Positions 7,739 to 15,544 of a stretch of 48,392 nucleotides of DNA are shown in pieces. Source of the stretch: an uncultured Mucilaginibacter sp. (lineage in GTDB: Bacteria > Bacteroidota > Bacteroidia > Sphingobacteriales > Sphingobacteriaceae). The stretch is from positions 1 to 48,392 of the forward strand of contig CAIWRU010000178.1 in NCBI GenBank assembly GCA_903915155.1, written 5' to 3'. The translations under genes were made by a program, and so were the position numbers. A model generated the notes under the pieces. The model saw nothing but the letters and a program-made list of their open reading frames with translations, made no database searches and was not told the origin of the DNA. How positions within the stretch are numbered: the stretch's first letter is position 1; each line of letters starts with the position of its first letter.

Positions 7739-8263
7739 TTTTATCAATGCGAACACCGAATAATTCAGCATATCCTGGTAATTAGCCTTAATACCTTCCG
7801 ACGCCAGTGTTTGCCCTTTGTTATCTTCTATTTGTTTTACACGAAGTATCTTCATCAATATCAAGTCAGTCAATGAGCTGATACGCATATCGCGCCATGC
7901 TTCGCCATAATCATGGTTCTTGGCAAACATCAGGTCCTTGGTTTCCTTTACCTTTTCGTCAAACATGCGACTAACATCGTCGGCAAGTATTTCCAGTGGT
8001 GTTTCGGGGCCACTATCCAACTGCATCATGGCAATAACGCAATAATTCACAATGCCAATATATTCGCTGGTGATATCTTCGCCAACTTTCGATATTTTCT
8101 TTTCTTCAAGGGTACGGATGCGCTGGGCTTTGATAAATATCTGGTCGGTAATGGATTCCGGCCGCAATATGCGCCAGGCAGTACCATAGTCGATGGTCTT
8201 TTTTATAAACAGCCCTTTGCAGGTATTAATTACTGCGTCGTATTCAGTTGATGTGTTGCTCAA
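7727..8263 (-). CDS. DUF1599 protein with a duplicated domain
   Basis: A 178-residue soluble protein made of two copies of the DUF1599 domain, at about residues 13-75 and 108-172. The copies share K(T/N)xDYGxAWRxxRxxSxTDxIxxKxxRxxxxE, as in DYGTAWRILRPESITDQI and DYGEAWRDMRISSLTDLI. The family has been linked to nucleotide modification in phage contexts, but its role in Bacteroidota is unknown. No ATG fits, so translation probably starts at the TTG at 8263. It is first in the operon ending in aroK and divergent from folP. Its last residues lie inside a short repeat. Confidence 0.82.
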   Translation of the reverse strand: MSNTSTEYDAVINTCKGLFIKKTIDYGTAWRILRPESITDQIFIKAQRIRTLEEKKISKVGEDITSEYIGIVNYCVIAMMQLDSGPETPLEILADDVSRMFDEKVKETKDLMFAKNHDYGEAWRDMRISSLTDLILMKILRVKQIEDNKGQTLASEGIKANYQDMLNYSVFALIKLTP

Positions 8264-8362
8264 GTTTGTAATGTTATGTGTTGTATGTTGCAGGCCCGTT
8301 GTTGTTAAAGATATAATTAACTTTATAGCTTTAAAACGTGATCAACCTACAACAAAATATCC

Positions 8363-9214
8363 GTGGCTAAAGATACATTTTTTCATAAAAAGGTAACCCT
8401 GAACGCAGGTGGTAAATTGATAGACCTCAGCACCCCGAAAGTGATGGGCATTATCAACCTTACACCAGACTCATTTTATGCCGACAGCCGCAAACAGAAT
8501 ATGGATGCCATATTGCTCCAGGCCCAAAAAATGCTGACGGATGGTGCCACTTTTTTAGACCTAGGCGCTTACTCCTCGCGTCCTGGTGCAACTGATATTT
8601 CAGTACAGGAAGAAACGGACAGGTTGTTACCAGCGGTTGAGGCTATTGCAAAGGATTTTCCGGATGCTGTTTTGTCGATAGATACCTTCCGTGCCACAGT
8701 TGCACAGGAAGCTATTAAAGCGGGTGCGCATATTATTAATGATATTTCAGGTGGTGAGCTGGATGCTGATATGTTTTCAACCGTGGCGGATTTGCACGTG
8801 CCTTATATTTTAATGCACATGAAAGGCACCCCGCAGAATATGAAACAAATGGCTAATTATGAAAATGTATTTGATGAAGTGTTTGATTATTTTACTGATA
8901 AATACCATCAGTTAAAAGAGCTTGGCGTGAAGGATGTGATCCTCGACCCCGGCTTCGGCTTTGCCAAAAAAGCGGAACACAGCTATGCGCTGATGCAGCG
9001 CTTACAGGATTTTAATGTACTGCAATTGCCATTGTTGGTTGGTGTATCGCGCAAAAATATGATCTATAAAACCCTGGGCATAACCGCCGATGAGGCTTTG
9101 AATGGCACTACAGCCCTGAATGCAATAGCCCTAACCAAAGGCGCTAATATTTTACGGGTGCATGATGTGAAGGAAGCGGTTGAAACGGTGAAGCTATGGG
9201 AGATGTGCAGGTAG
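8363..9214 (+). CDS. folP: Dihydropteroate synthase
   Basis: Condenses p-aminobenzoate with dihydropterin pyrophosphate in folate synthesis; it is the sulfonamide target. The 283 residues form a complete TIM barrel: MGIINLTPDSFYADSR (first signature), DLGAYSSRPGA (second), SIDTFR, HIINDISGG, ILMHMKGTP with the usual loop, ILDPGFGFAKKAEH and LLVGVSRKNMI. The start is a GTG at 8363; the next ATG would cut into the first strand, so GTG is preferred. It is divergent from the DUF1599 operon and convergent with a lipoprotein gene 12 bp away. Confidence 0.96.
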   Translation: MAKDTFFHKKVTLNAGGKLIDLSTPKVMGIINLTPDSFYADSRKQNMDAILLQAQKMLTDGATFLDLGAYSSRPGATDISVQEETDRLLPAVEAIAKDFPDAVLSIDTFRATVAQEAIKAGAHIINDISGGELDADMFSTVADLHVPYILMHMKGTPQNMKQMANYENVFDEVFDYFTDKYHQLKELGVKDVILDPGFGFAKKAEHSYALMQRLQDFNVLQLPLLVGVSRKNMIYKTLGITADEALNGTTALNAIALTKGANILRVHDVKEAVETVKLWEMCR

Positions 9215-9226
9215 TTAATAACTATC

Positions 9227-9628
9227 TCATGGCACCTTAGCATACAAATAGGCTGTCCCGCCATTATAAGTAAGGCCTAAGGAAAGCGTATTGCCATTGG
9301 CAACCTGTACTACCTGCGTAGTTGCGCTATTACCGTCGAAAGTGATGGTATTGTAGCTGACGTGGTCAACCGTGGTGGCGTTGGGATTAATAACAAAAGT
9401 GCCTTTTGAAATTAAAACCGTATCGTCTTTAAACTTAGCGTAAGTGTTGTTGCTGTTAAACTGGTAAACGTTGCCGTTCCCAGCAGCATAGGTCGAATCG
9501 CTGCTTGAGCTGCCGTTGATAATGTTGCGCAATTCCCATAAGCCGGTGATAGATGGCGGCGTAACATTGTTCTTTTTACAGCCGAAAAAACATAGGGCAA
9601 CAATTAATATAGATAGAATTACTTTCAT
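9227..9628 (-). CDS. Small lipoprotein, lipocalin-like
   Basis: 133 residues when started at the ATG at 9628, which gives a clean lipoprotein signal (ILSILIVALCFFGCKK, lipobox Cys at about residue 14). An upstream ATG at 9679 would add 17 residues in front of the signal and is unlikely. The mature part begins TPPSITGLWELRNI and is rich in beta strands, like the lipocalin-like proteins common in Bacteroidota. It should be anchored in the envelope. The function is unknown. It lies 106 bp downstream of the GH3-family gene. Confidence 0.75.
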   Translation of the reverse strand: MKVILSILIVALCFFGCKKNNVTPPSITGLWELRNIINGSSSSDSTYAAGNGNVYQFNSNNTYAKFKDDTVLISKGTFVINPNATTVDHVSYNTITFDGNSATTQVVQVANGNTLSLGLTYNGGTAYLYAKVP

Positions 9629-9734
9629 CTCTTTTTTCAATAAATAAACAGGAATATGCAGGTTAATTATGGTATACAAATATAACGGAAAATCCTGCTA
9701 AAACGTATTGTTATACAGGGAAGAAATGTTTTGA

Positions 9735-11255
9735 TTACCCCACCAACTCCATCATCTTTAAAATACTGTCTACATATTCGCGATTATTAGCCAGGCGTGG
9801 GACTTTATTTTGACCGCCAAGTTTGCCTTTTTCTTTCAGCCAGTTAAAAAAAGTGCCTTCAGGGGCACGGCGCACTATGGGGCGGCGTAATGCCATATCC
9901 TTAAAACGTTTGGCATCGTAATCCGAATTTATGCGCCGCAAGGTTTCATCCAGCAGGTCGATAAAACGATCGAACTCCGCCGGCTTTTTCTCAAACTCTA
10001 TGATCCATTCATGCGCACCGCATTCGTCGCCGTTAAAATAAACCGGCGCGGCGGTATAATCGCGGATGATGGCCCCGGTCTGGCTGCAGGCTTCGGCCAA
10101 GGCACGTTCAGCGTTATCGATGATCAGCTCCTCGCCAAAGGCATTGATGAAATGTTTGGTACGACCTGTGATTTGTATGCGATAAGGCGCAAGCGATGTA
10201 AAGCGTACCGTATCGCCTATCATATAACGCCACAGACCCGCGTTAGTGCTGATGATAAGCGCGTAATTTTTATCCAGCTCTACCTCGTCAAGGGTTAGTG
10301 TTTTGGGGTTATCATCGTGCAGATGTTCCAGCGGTAAAAACTCGTAAAATATGCCGTAATCCAGCATAAGCAGCATATCGCCACTGTCGAAGCTGTCCTG
10401 TATCCCAAAAAAGCCTTCGGAGGCGTTATAGGTTTCCAGGTAATACATATCATCGTTAGGTATCAGCTTTTTAAACTGCTCGCGATAGGGGGTGAAATTA
10501 ACCGCGCCGTGAAAATAGAGTTCCAGGTTTGGCCATACTTCAAGCAGGTTCTTTTTGCCGGTTATCTCCAGTATACGCTTAAATAATAATAAGTTCCAGG
10601 TAGGTACGCCGCTGATGCTCGTTACATTTACATCAATGGTGGCATGCGCCATTTTTTCTATCTTTTCCTCGAAGTCTTCTATCAGCGCAATATCTAAATG
10701 GGGTGTACGGTAAAACTCGGCCCAAAGCGGCAGATTCTTCATAATTACTGCCGATAGATCGCCAAACGAAGCATCGGGATGCAATTGGTTAACCTGGTTA
10801 CTGCCGCCGAGGGTAAGGCTTTTGCCCGTAAATATGCGGGCGTCGGGCCTTTCATTAAAATACAGCGTAAGCATATCCTTGCCGCCCTTTAAGTGGCATT
10901 CCTCTAATGATTCCTCACTTACCGGGATAAATTTACTGCGATCGCTCGTAGTGCCCGATGATTTGGCAAACCACCTAATACCCGAATGCCATAACACATT
11001 CTGCTCGCCCTTAAGCATGCGTTCGATATAGGGTTTAAGGGTATCGTAGTTTTGGATGGGTACACGTTGTTTAAACTGGGTAAGGGTATTAATGCTTTTG
11101 TATTGGTAAAGCTTGCCCCACTCGGTTTGTTCGGCACCCGATATCAATTGTTCAAACCATTCTTCCTGTACCTCGTTAGGGTATTTCATAAAAAGCTCTA
11201 TCTGGTGGATACGCTTTTTCATGAACCAGGTAAAAACGGAGTTAAAAATTGGCAT
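9735..11255 (-). CDS. GH3-family acyl-adenylating protein
   Basis: A 506-residue protein of the GH3 (auxin-responsive promoter) family, whose plant members join amino acids to acyl acids through adenylation. Family marks are the N-terminal WFEQLISGAEQTEWGKLY, FAKSSGTTSDRSKFIPVS (ATP-binding loop), YNASEGFFGIQD, GLWRYMIGDTVRF and the C-terminal Arg/Lys-rich tail with GKLGGQNKVPRL. Bacterial members are widespread in Bacteroidota and their substrate is not established. The gene starts 16 bp after lptB in an apparent recJ-lptB-GH3 operon, which hints at an envelope or lipid role; that is inference. Confidence 0.92.
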   Translation of the reverse strand: MPIFNSVFTWFMKKRIHQIELFMKYPNEVQEEWFEQLISGAEQTEWGKLYQYKSINTLTQFKQRVPIQNYDTLKPYIERMLKGEQNVLWHSGIRWFAKSSGTTSDRSKFIPVSEESLEECHLKGGKDMLTLYFNERPDARIFTGKSLTLGGSNQVNQLHPDASFGDLSAVIMKNLPLWAEFYRTPHLDIALIEDFEEKIEKMAHATIDVNVTSISGVPTWNLLLFKRILEITGKKNLLEVWPNLELYFHGAVNFTPYREQFKKLIPNDDMYYLETYNASEGFFGIQDSFDSGDMLLMLDYGIFYEFLPLEHLHDDNPKTLTLDEVELDKNYALIISTNAGLWRYMIGDTVRFTSLAPYRIQITGRTKHFINAFGEELIIDNAERALAEACSQTGAIIRDYTAAPVYFNGDECGAHEWIIEFEKKPAEFDRFIDLLDETLRRINSDYDAKRFKDMALRRPIVRRAPEGTFFNWLKEKGKLGGQNKVPRLANNREYVDSILKMMELVG

Positions 11256-11271
11256 AAACGGTTATTTTGGT

Positions 11272-12012
11272 TTATTGGGCGAAAGTTTTCCTTTTCAGCA
11301 CAAAGTTAGCACCAAGATACACTTTCCGAACCATTTCATTAGCAGCAAGTACTTCCGGCACACCCGATTCCAGTATCTTCCCCTCAAAAAGCAGGTAAGC
11401 ACGGTCGGTAATCGACAGCGTTTCCTGCACGTTGTGGTCGGTTATCAAAATACCGATGTTGCGGTGCCTTAACTTGGCAACCATGGCTTGTATCTCCTCT
11501 ACCGCAATAGGGTCAACCCCGGCAAAGGGCTCATCCAACAATATAAAATTAGGTTCGGCGGCAAGCGCGCGGGCTATCTCGGTACGGCGGCGTTCACCAC
11601 CCGAAAGCAGGTCGCCCCGGTTACGGCGCACTTTGTGCAAACTAAATTCGTCTATCAGTTCTTCCAGTTTTTCCTGCTGGCGCTCACGGGTCATGTCGCC
11701 CATTTCCAGTACCGCCTTTATGTTATCTTCAACCGACAGTTTCCTGAAAACCGACGCTTCCTGCGCCAAATAACCGATCCCTTTTTGGGCACGACGGTAC
11801 ATCGGGTCGGTAGTAATGTTCTGATCATCCAGGTAAATTGTACCCTCGTTAGGTTTTATCAACCCCACTATCATATAGAATGAGGTGGTTTTACCCGCGC
11901 CATTCGGCCCCAATAAACCCACTATCTCGCCTTGTGAAACCTCGAACGATACATCGTTCACCACTGTGCGCTGCTTATATTTTTTTAATAGATGATCTGC
12001 TCTTAACTTCAT
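11272..12012 (-). CDS. lptB: Lipopolysaccharide export ABC ATPase LptB
   Basis: The cytoplasmic ATPase that drives LptFG to extract LPS from the inner membrane. From the ATG at 12012 it is 246 residues, the family length: Walker [17 protein letters not shown] (residues about 35-50), Q-loop YLAQEASVF, signature [16 protein letters not shown], Walker [14 protein letters not shown], and the H-loop in ITDHNVQET. The frame stays open upstream to 12153, but that stretch is repeat sequence and the end of recJ, so I reject the longer start. An 86-bp hairpin repeat ends 5 bp before the start codon. GH3 follows 16 bp later. Confidence 0.95.
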   Translation of the reverse strand: MKLRADHLLKKYKQRTVVNDVSFEVSQGEIVGLLGPNGAGKTTSFYMIVGLIKPNEGTIYLDDQNITTDPMYRRAQKGIGYLAQEASVFRKLSVEDNIKAVLEMGDMTRERQQEKLEELIDEFSLHKVRRNRGDLLSGGERRRTEIARALAAEPNFILLDEPFAGVDPIAVEEIQAMVAKLRHRNIGILITDHNVQETLSITDRAYLLFEGKILESGVPEVLAANEMVRKVYLGANFVLKRKTFAQ

Positions 12013-12016
12013 TGAA

Positions 12017-12102
12017 GCCCCCTCTAAATCTCCCCCGGTAGGGGAGACTTTTTTATAATTAGTTTTTAAAGCCCTCCCTACCGGGGAGGGTTTGGGAGGG
12101 GC
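12017..12102. repeat. 86-bp double-hairpin repeat, copy 1 (recJ/lptB junction)
   Basis: Left unit: stem TCTCCCC (12029-12035), loop CGGTA, stem GGGGAGA (12041-12047), then C and six T. Right unit, read on the minus strand, has the same design: stem 12072-12078 with 12084-12090 and again loop CGGTA, then CTTTAAAA. The units are imperfect inverse copies, both bounded by GCCCC. The stop codon of recJ (TAG, 12078-12080) is formed by the right loop and stem. Other copies lie at 28579-28663 and 35385-35468. Confidence 0.85.
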
Positions 12103-13799
12103 TGAACCCTGATCCCCTTTACATTCAACTGTATAGAACGTTTTTCCCGCCAAATATTTTCCTCAATGCTATAACAAATATCAAAAGGTACATCTTTTTT
12201 TATTTTATCGGCATATTCGCCGTGACTAAAGGCTATGCAATCAAACGCCGGCGTGCCTTTTTGCATCACCGCCATTTTCAAATGCTTGCCGCCAACCACG
12301 TTGGCATAGCCGCTAACATACACATTTTTAGTTATGAATACGGGCGACATGTTCTCGGGCCCGAACGGCGCAAACTGGTTCAGCACCCTGAAAAACTTAG
12401 GCTGAATTTGTGCCAGCTCCAATTCCGCGTCAATTTGTATTTGCTGAATCAATTGCTCGGGAGTAATGCTGGCGCTCACAACTTCCTCAAACCGGTCGAT
12501 AAACGCTTCCACATTTTCGGGTTCCATGGTGAGGCCCGCTGCGTATTTATGCCCGCCAAATTGCAGCAGCAGATCGCTGCAACCACACAGCGCCTCATAC
12601 AAATCATACCCCAACACCGACCGCGCTGAACCCGCCACATGCCCATTTGAGCGGGTTAGCACCACTGTAGGGCGGTAATATTTTTCCGTAAGCCGCGATG
12701 CTACAATGCCTATTACCCCTTTGTGCCAATTCTCGTTAAATACTACGGTCGATTTGCGCCTTATCAATACATCATCATTATCTATCATGCTCAACGCCTC
12801 ATCGGTTATGGACAGGTCGTGCCCTTTGCGTTCCGTATTTTTTAGGTTGATGAGGTCGCTTTTTAATTTTGCATGGTCCTCGTTACAGGCGATGAGCAGT
12901 TCAACGGCGTGCTTGGCATCATCAATACGCCCGGCAGCGTTAATACGCGGCCCCAATAAAAACACAATGTCGGATATTGTATAATTGGTGCTTTTGCCGG
13001 CCACATCCATCAGTGTTTTTACACCCATGCAGGGATTATTGTTTATTTTATGCAAGCCGTAGTAAGCCAATACCCGGTTCTCACCGGTAATATGCACAAT
13101 ATCGCAGGCAATACTTATGGCCACCAAGTCGAAATAGCAGCTCACTTCATCAAACGGAATATCATTATGTTCGGCAAATGCCTGTATCAGCTTAAAGCCT
13201 ATACCACAGCCCGATAATTCCTTGTAAGGGTATTCACAATCCGCGCGTTTGGGGTCGAGCACCGCAACCGCAGCAGGTATTTCTTCGCCAGGCGTATGGT
13301 GGTCGCAAATGATAAAATCGATGCCTTTTTCAGCTGCATAAGCCACCTTATCCACCGATTTTATGCCGCAATCCAATGCTATTATCAGCGTAAAGCCATT
13401 ATCGGCAGCGTAATCGATGCCTTGCGTTGATATGCCGTAACCTTCCTTATAACGGTCGGGCACATAATATTCCAGGTTATGGTGATGATGTTTAAAAAAG
13501 CCATAGACCAATGCCACCGCCGTGGTGCCGTCAACGTCATAGTCACCATATATCAAAACCTTTTCATTCTGTAGTAAAGCACTTTCGATACGTTCGACGG
13601 CCTTCTCCATATCCTTCATCAGGAAGGGATCATGCAGGTGCCTGTGGTCGGGCCGGAAGAAGTATTTTGCATCGTCGTAATTATCAATACCCCTTTGTAC
13701 CAACAGTTTACTTAAAACAGCATCAATATTAAGCCCGGCAGCTAAAAGGCTTATCGCCTCTTCATCGGTATTTTCCCGTATCGCCCACCGTTTTTGCAT
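12078..13799 (-). CDS. recJ: Single-stranded-DNA exonuclease RecJ
   Basis: A 5'-3' single-strand exonuclease for recombination and mismatch repair. The 573 residues are the normal length. DHH phosphoesterase motifs are visible: [11 protein letters not shown] (about residue 85), [18 protein letters not shown] and later the DHHA1 region with [14 protein letters not shown] and [13 protein letters not shown] (GGH). The C-terminal OB-fold region ends in [10 protein letters not shown]; the last eight or so codons and the stop belong to the 86-bp repeat, so the natural C-terminus has been replaced or extended. It is the first gene of the recJ-lptB-GH3 run. Confidence 0.96.
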   Translation of the reverse strand: MQKRWAIRENTDEEAISLLAAGLNIDAVLSKLLVQRGIDNYDDAKYFFRPDHRHLHDPFLMKDMEKAVERIESALLQNEKVLIYGDYDVDGTTAVALVYGFFKHHHHNLEYYVPDRYKEGYGISTQGIDYAADNGFTLIIALDCGIKSVDKVAYAAEKGIDFIICDHHTPGEEIPAAVAVLDPKRADCEYPYKELSGCGIGFKLIQAFAEHNDIPFDEVSCYFDLVAISIACDIVHITGENRVLAYYGLHKINNNPCMGVKTLMDVAGKSTNYTISDIVFLLGPRINAAGRIDDAKHAVELLIACNEDHAKLKSDLINLKNTERKGHDLSITDEALSMIDNDDVLIRRKSTVVFNENWHKGVIGIVASRLTEKYYRPTVVLTRSNGHVAGSARSVLGYDLYEALCGCSDLLLQFGGHKYAAGLTMEPENVEAFIDRFEEVVSASITPEQLIQQIQIDAELELAQIQPKFFRVLNQFAPFGPENMSPVFITKNVYVSGYANVVGGKHLKMAVMQKGTPAFDCIAFSHGEYADKIKKDVPFDICYSIEENIWREKRSIQLNVKGIRVQPLPNPPR

Positions 13800-13837
13800 A
13801 TTTTTGTTGCTTTAAACAGTAAATATAAGGCAAAATG

Positions 13838-13985
13838 TGCGGATATGCAGATGTGCAAATGTGCGGATGTGCAGATTTTTCGCCCAAATCATGGATAACT
13901 TACTAATTGAAAATCATTTGCGAATCTGCATATTTTACATCAATTAAACATCTGCATATCCACAAATCTGCATATTTGCACATAT
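13838..13985. repeat. Word-repeat hairpin between recJ and the MBL gene
   Basis: The left arm repeats words such as ATGTGCGGAT, ATGCAGATGTGC and GTGCAGATTT; the right arm repeats the complements (AATCTGCATA, CATCTGCATATCC, ATTTGCACATAT). Right-arm words are inverse complements of left-arm words in several registers, so many alternative pairings are possible. The element fills the spacer between two divergent genes, so any promoter of recJ or the MBL gene must lie in or beside it. Confidence 0.65.
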
Positions 13986-13995
13986 ACTAATAACC

Positions 13996-14766
13996 ATGCA
14001 AATTTTCCCCCTCGGCGAAGGCTCCTATTCAGTTGATGCATCGAAAAAGTTTGTGCCTTTTGATCCGCAAACCGATAACCCTAAAGACAGGCCCGCTTCA
14101 TTATTTATACATGTAAACCCTGTTTTGGTTAAAACTGATACCGATCTGCTATTGCTCGATACCGGTCTTGGCTATAAGGATACCCGCGATGAACTTTTTC
14201 TGCATCAGCATATCCGCAACGCGGGCTTCGAGCCTGAGGATGTTACGCAGGTATTGATGTCGCATTTGCATTATGACCATTCGGGTGGCCTGGTAGTTGA
14301 ACGAAACGGCAAGTTGGAACCCAGTTTCCCGCATGCAAAGCATGTGATACAAAAGGGCGAGTGGGAATTTGGTTTAACGGGTAAGTCATCATCATACCAC
14401 AAAGAAATTTTTGAAGCTTTGCAAGATAAGGTAGAAATACAACTGGTTGATGGCTCTGGCGAATTGCAACCGGATATAAAGTATGAACTTTCAGGCGGAC
14501 ATTGCCCTTATCACCAAGTATTTTGGATTGAAAGTGAAGGACAAAAAGCTTTTTTTGGTGGCGATGAGTTGCCCGAACCCGAACAATTGATACGGAGATT
14601 TATAGCCAAATATGATTACGATGGCCGAAAATCAATGGAACTGCGTGAAATTTATGGTAAAAAAGCGGCCGCCGAAGGGTGGATATGTTTATTTTATCAT
14701 GCAAAGTCGATAACCGTAGGAGAGGTTATTTATGCCGATGAACACTTTACAGTTAAACCTGCCTAA
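13996..14766 (+). CDS. MBL-fold metallo-hydrolase
   Basis: A 256-residue cytoplasmic protein with the metallo-beta-lactamase fold. The zinc-binding motif is SHLHYDHSGG (HxHxDH) at about residues 91-100, LLLDTGLGY precedes it, and later metal ligands are in GGHCPYHQVF and FFGGDELP. The closest general type is the lactonase/quorum-quenching-like MBL group, but the substrate cannot be inferred. It is convergent with a response regulator and the two stop codons overlap by 4 bp (14763-14766). Confidence 0.88.
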   Translation: MQIFPLGEGSYSVDASKKFVPFDPQTDNPKDRPASLFIHVNPVLVKTDTDLLLLDTGLGYKDTRDELFLHQHIRNAGFEPEDVTQVLMSHLHYDHSGGLVVERNGKLEPSFPHAKHVIQKGEWEFGLTGKSSSYHKEIFEALQDKVEIQLVDGSGELQPDIKYELSGGHCPYHQVFWIESEGQKAFFGGDELPEPEQLIRRFIAKYDYDGRKSMELREIYGKKAAAEGWICLFYHAKSITVGEVIYADEHFTVKPA

Positions 14767-15182
14767 AGCTGTTTTTCGGTTTCAAACATCTCTTTTATCT
14801 TCTCAACGCTTAATGGTTTCGAGATAAAGCTTTTTACGAGCGGGTATGAACGTGCCTTGTTGATGTCGTTGCTGAAAACCGACGATGAAATAATGTATAT
14901 CTTGCTTTTGCCTAACGGATCGATGTTCAGGCGTTTATATTCGTCCAAAAACTCCCAGCCGTTCATAATGGGCATGTTTATATCGAGCAAAATATAATCA
15001 GGTAATTTCGAAGGGTCTTTTTTCTGGATGCTTAATAGCTGATCGATAGCGAACCTTCCGTTAAGGCAAGCCATGATCTCGGTGTTCAATAAGGCTTTTT
15101 TTATTAGTTTGATTGAAATAAAGTTGTTTATCTCGTCGTCATCAACTAATAATATGCTTACGGGCTGGTTAATACTGCTCAT
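14763..15182 (-). CDS. Single-domain response regulator (receiver only)
   Basis: About 139 residues from the ATG at 15182 (a frame start at 15212 is possible). A complete CheY-like receiver: acidic pocket VDDDE (residues 14-16), phospho-acceptor Asp 67 in ILLDINMP, Ser 100 in IISSS and Lys 122 in SKPLS. There is no output domain, so it would act as a phosphotransfer intermediate or by protein contact. No kinase is adjacent. The Bacteroidota type with NMPIMNGWEFLDEY is often associated with hybrid kinases or PAS kinases. Confidence 0.9.
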   Translation of the reverse strand: MSSINQPVSILLVDDDEINNFISIKLIKKALLNTEIMACLNGRFAIDQLLSIQKKDPSKLPDYILLDINMPIMNGWEFLDEYKRLNIDPLGKSKIYIISSSVFSNDINKARSYPLVKSFISKPLSVEKIKEMFETEKQL

Positions 15183-15483
15183 GTTTTTTAAATTCCTATT
15201 CGTTATACGCAACTATAAAATAAAAAGTTATACAGCTAAAACGGTGATAAACGAAAAACTTGTATTAATAGTTAAATAATAAATATACGCATAAGTATTG
15301 CCATAAGTTACAATGTAAAAACAAAAAACCTTAACGGTAAAACCAGCGGGAGGATGTTTTAAGCCTGTGGCAAAGGTTACAGCCCTGATGCTGTGGCATA
15401 TGAATAATTCTAAAATCAGGGCGTATGGTACTAGTTTGCCATATTATAGCTAAAATATCACCTTTTCACTTTTGAATTGAAAC
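15183..15483. other. Spacer upstream of the response regulator
   Basis: About 300 bp without a gene. An octamer, CTGTGGCA, occurs twice 28 bp apart near 15365-15400, and CAAAGGTT at 15371-15378 is one base from a minus-strand -7 box; no -33 box is in place. I see no RNA gene or riboswitch. Confidence 0.4.
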
Positions 15484-15513
15484 AAAAAAAGACCTCCGGT
15501 GAGGAGGTCTTTT
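15484..15513 (-). terminator. Intrinsic terminator of gcvP
   Basis: Stem GACCTCC (15491-15497) with GGAGGTC (15503-15509), loop GGTGA, flanked by A-run and T-run on both sides, so it can work in both directions. On the minus strand it is followed by seven T and lies about 30 bp past the gcvP stop. Confidence 0.9.
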
Positions 15514-15544
15514 GTAATAAAAAATTTACAAACAGGGCTTAATT

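Noticed and set aside
12013..12153. Longer LptB start adding 47 residues
   Set aside because: The added part is the 86-bp repeat and the end of recJ; the ATG at 12012 gives the normal family length.
13838..13985. tRNA or structured RNA gene in the recJ/MBL spacer
   Set aside because: No T-loop or anticodon pattern; the pairing comes from simple repeated words.
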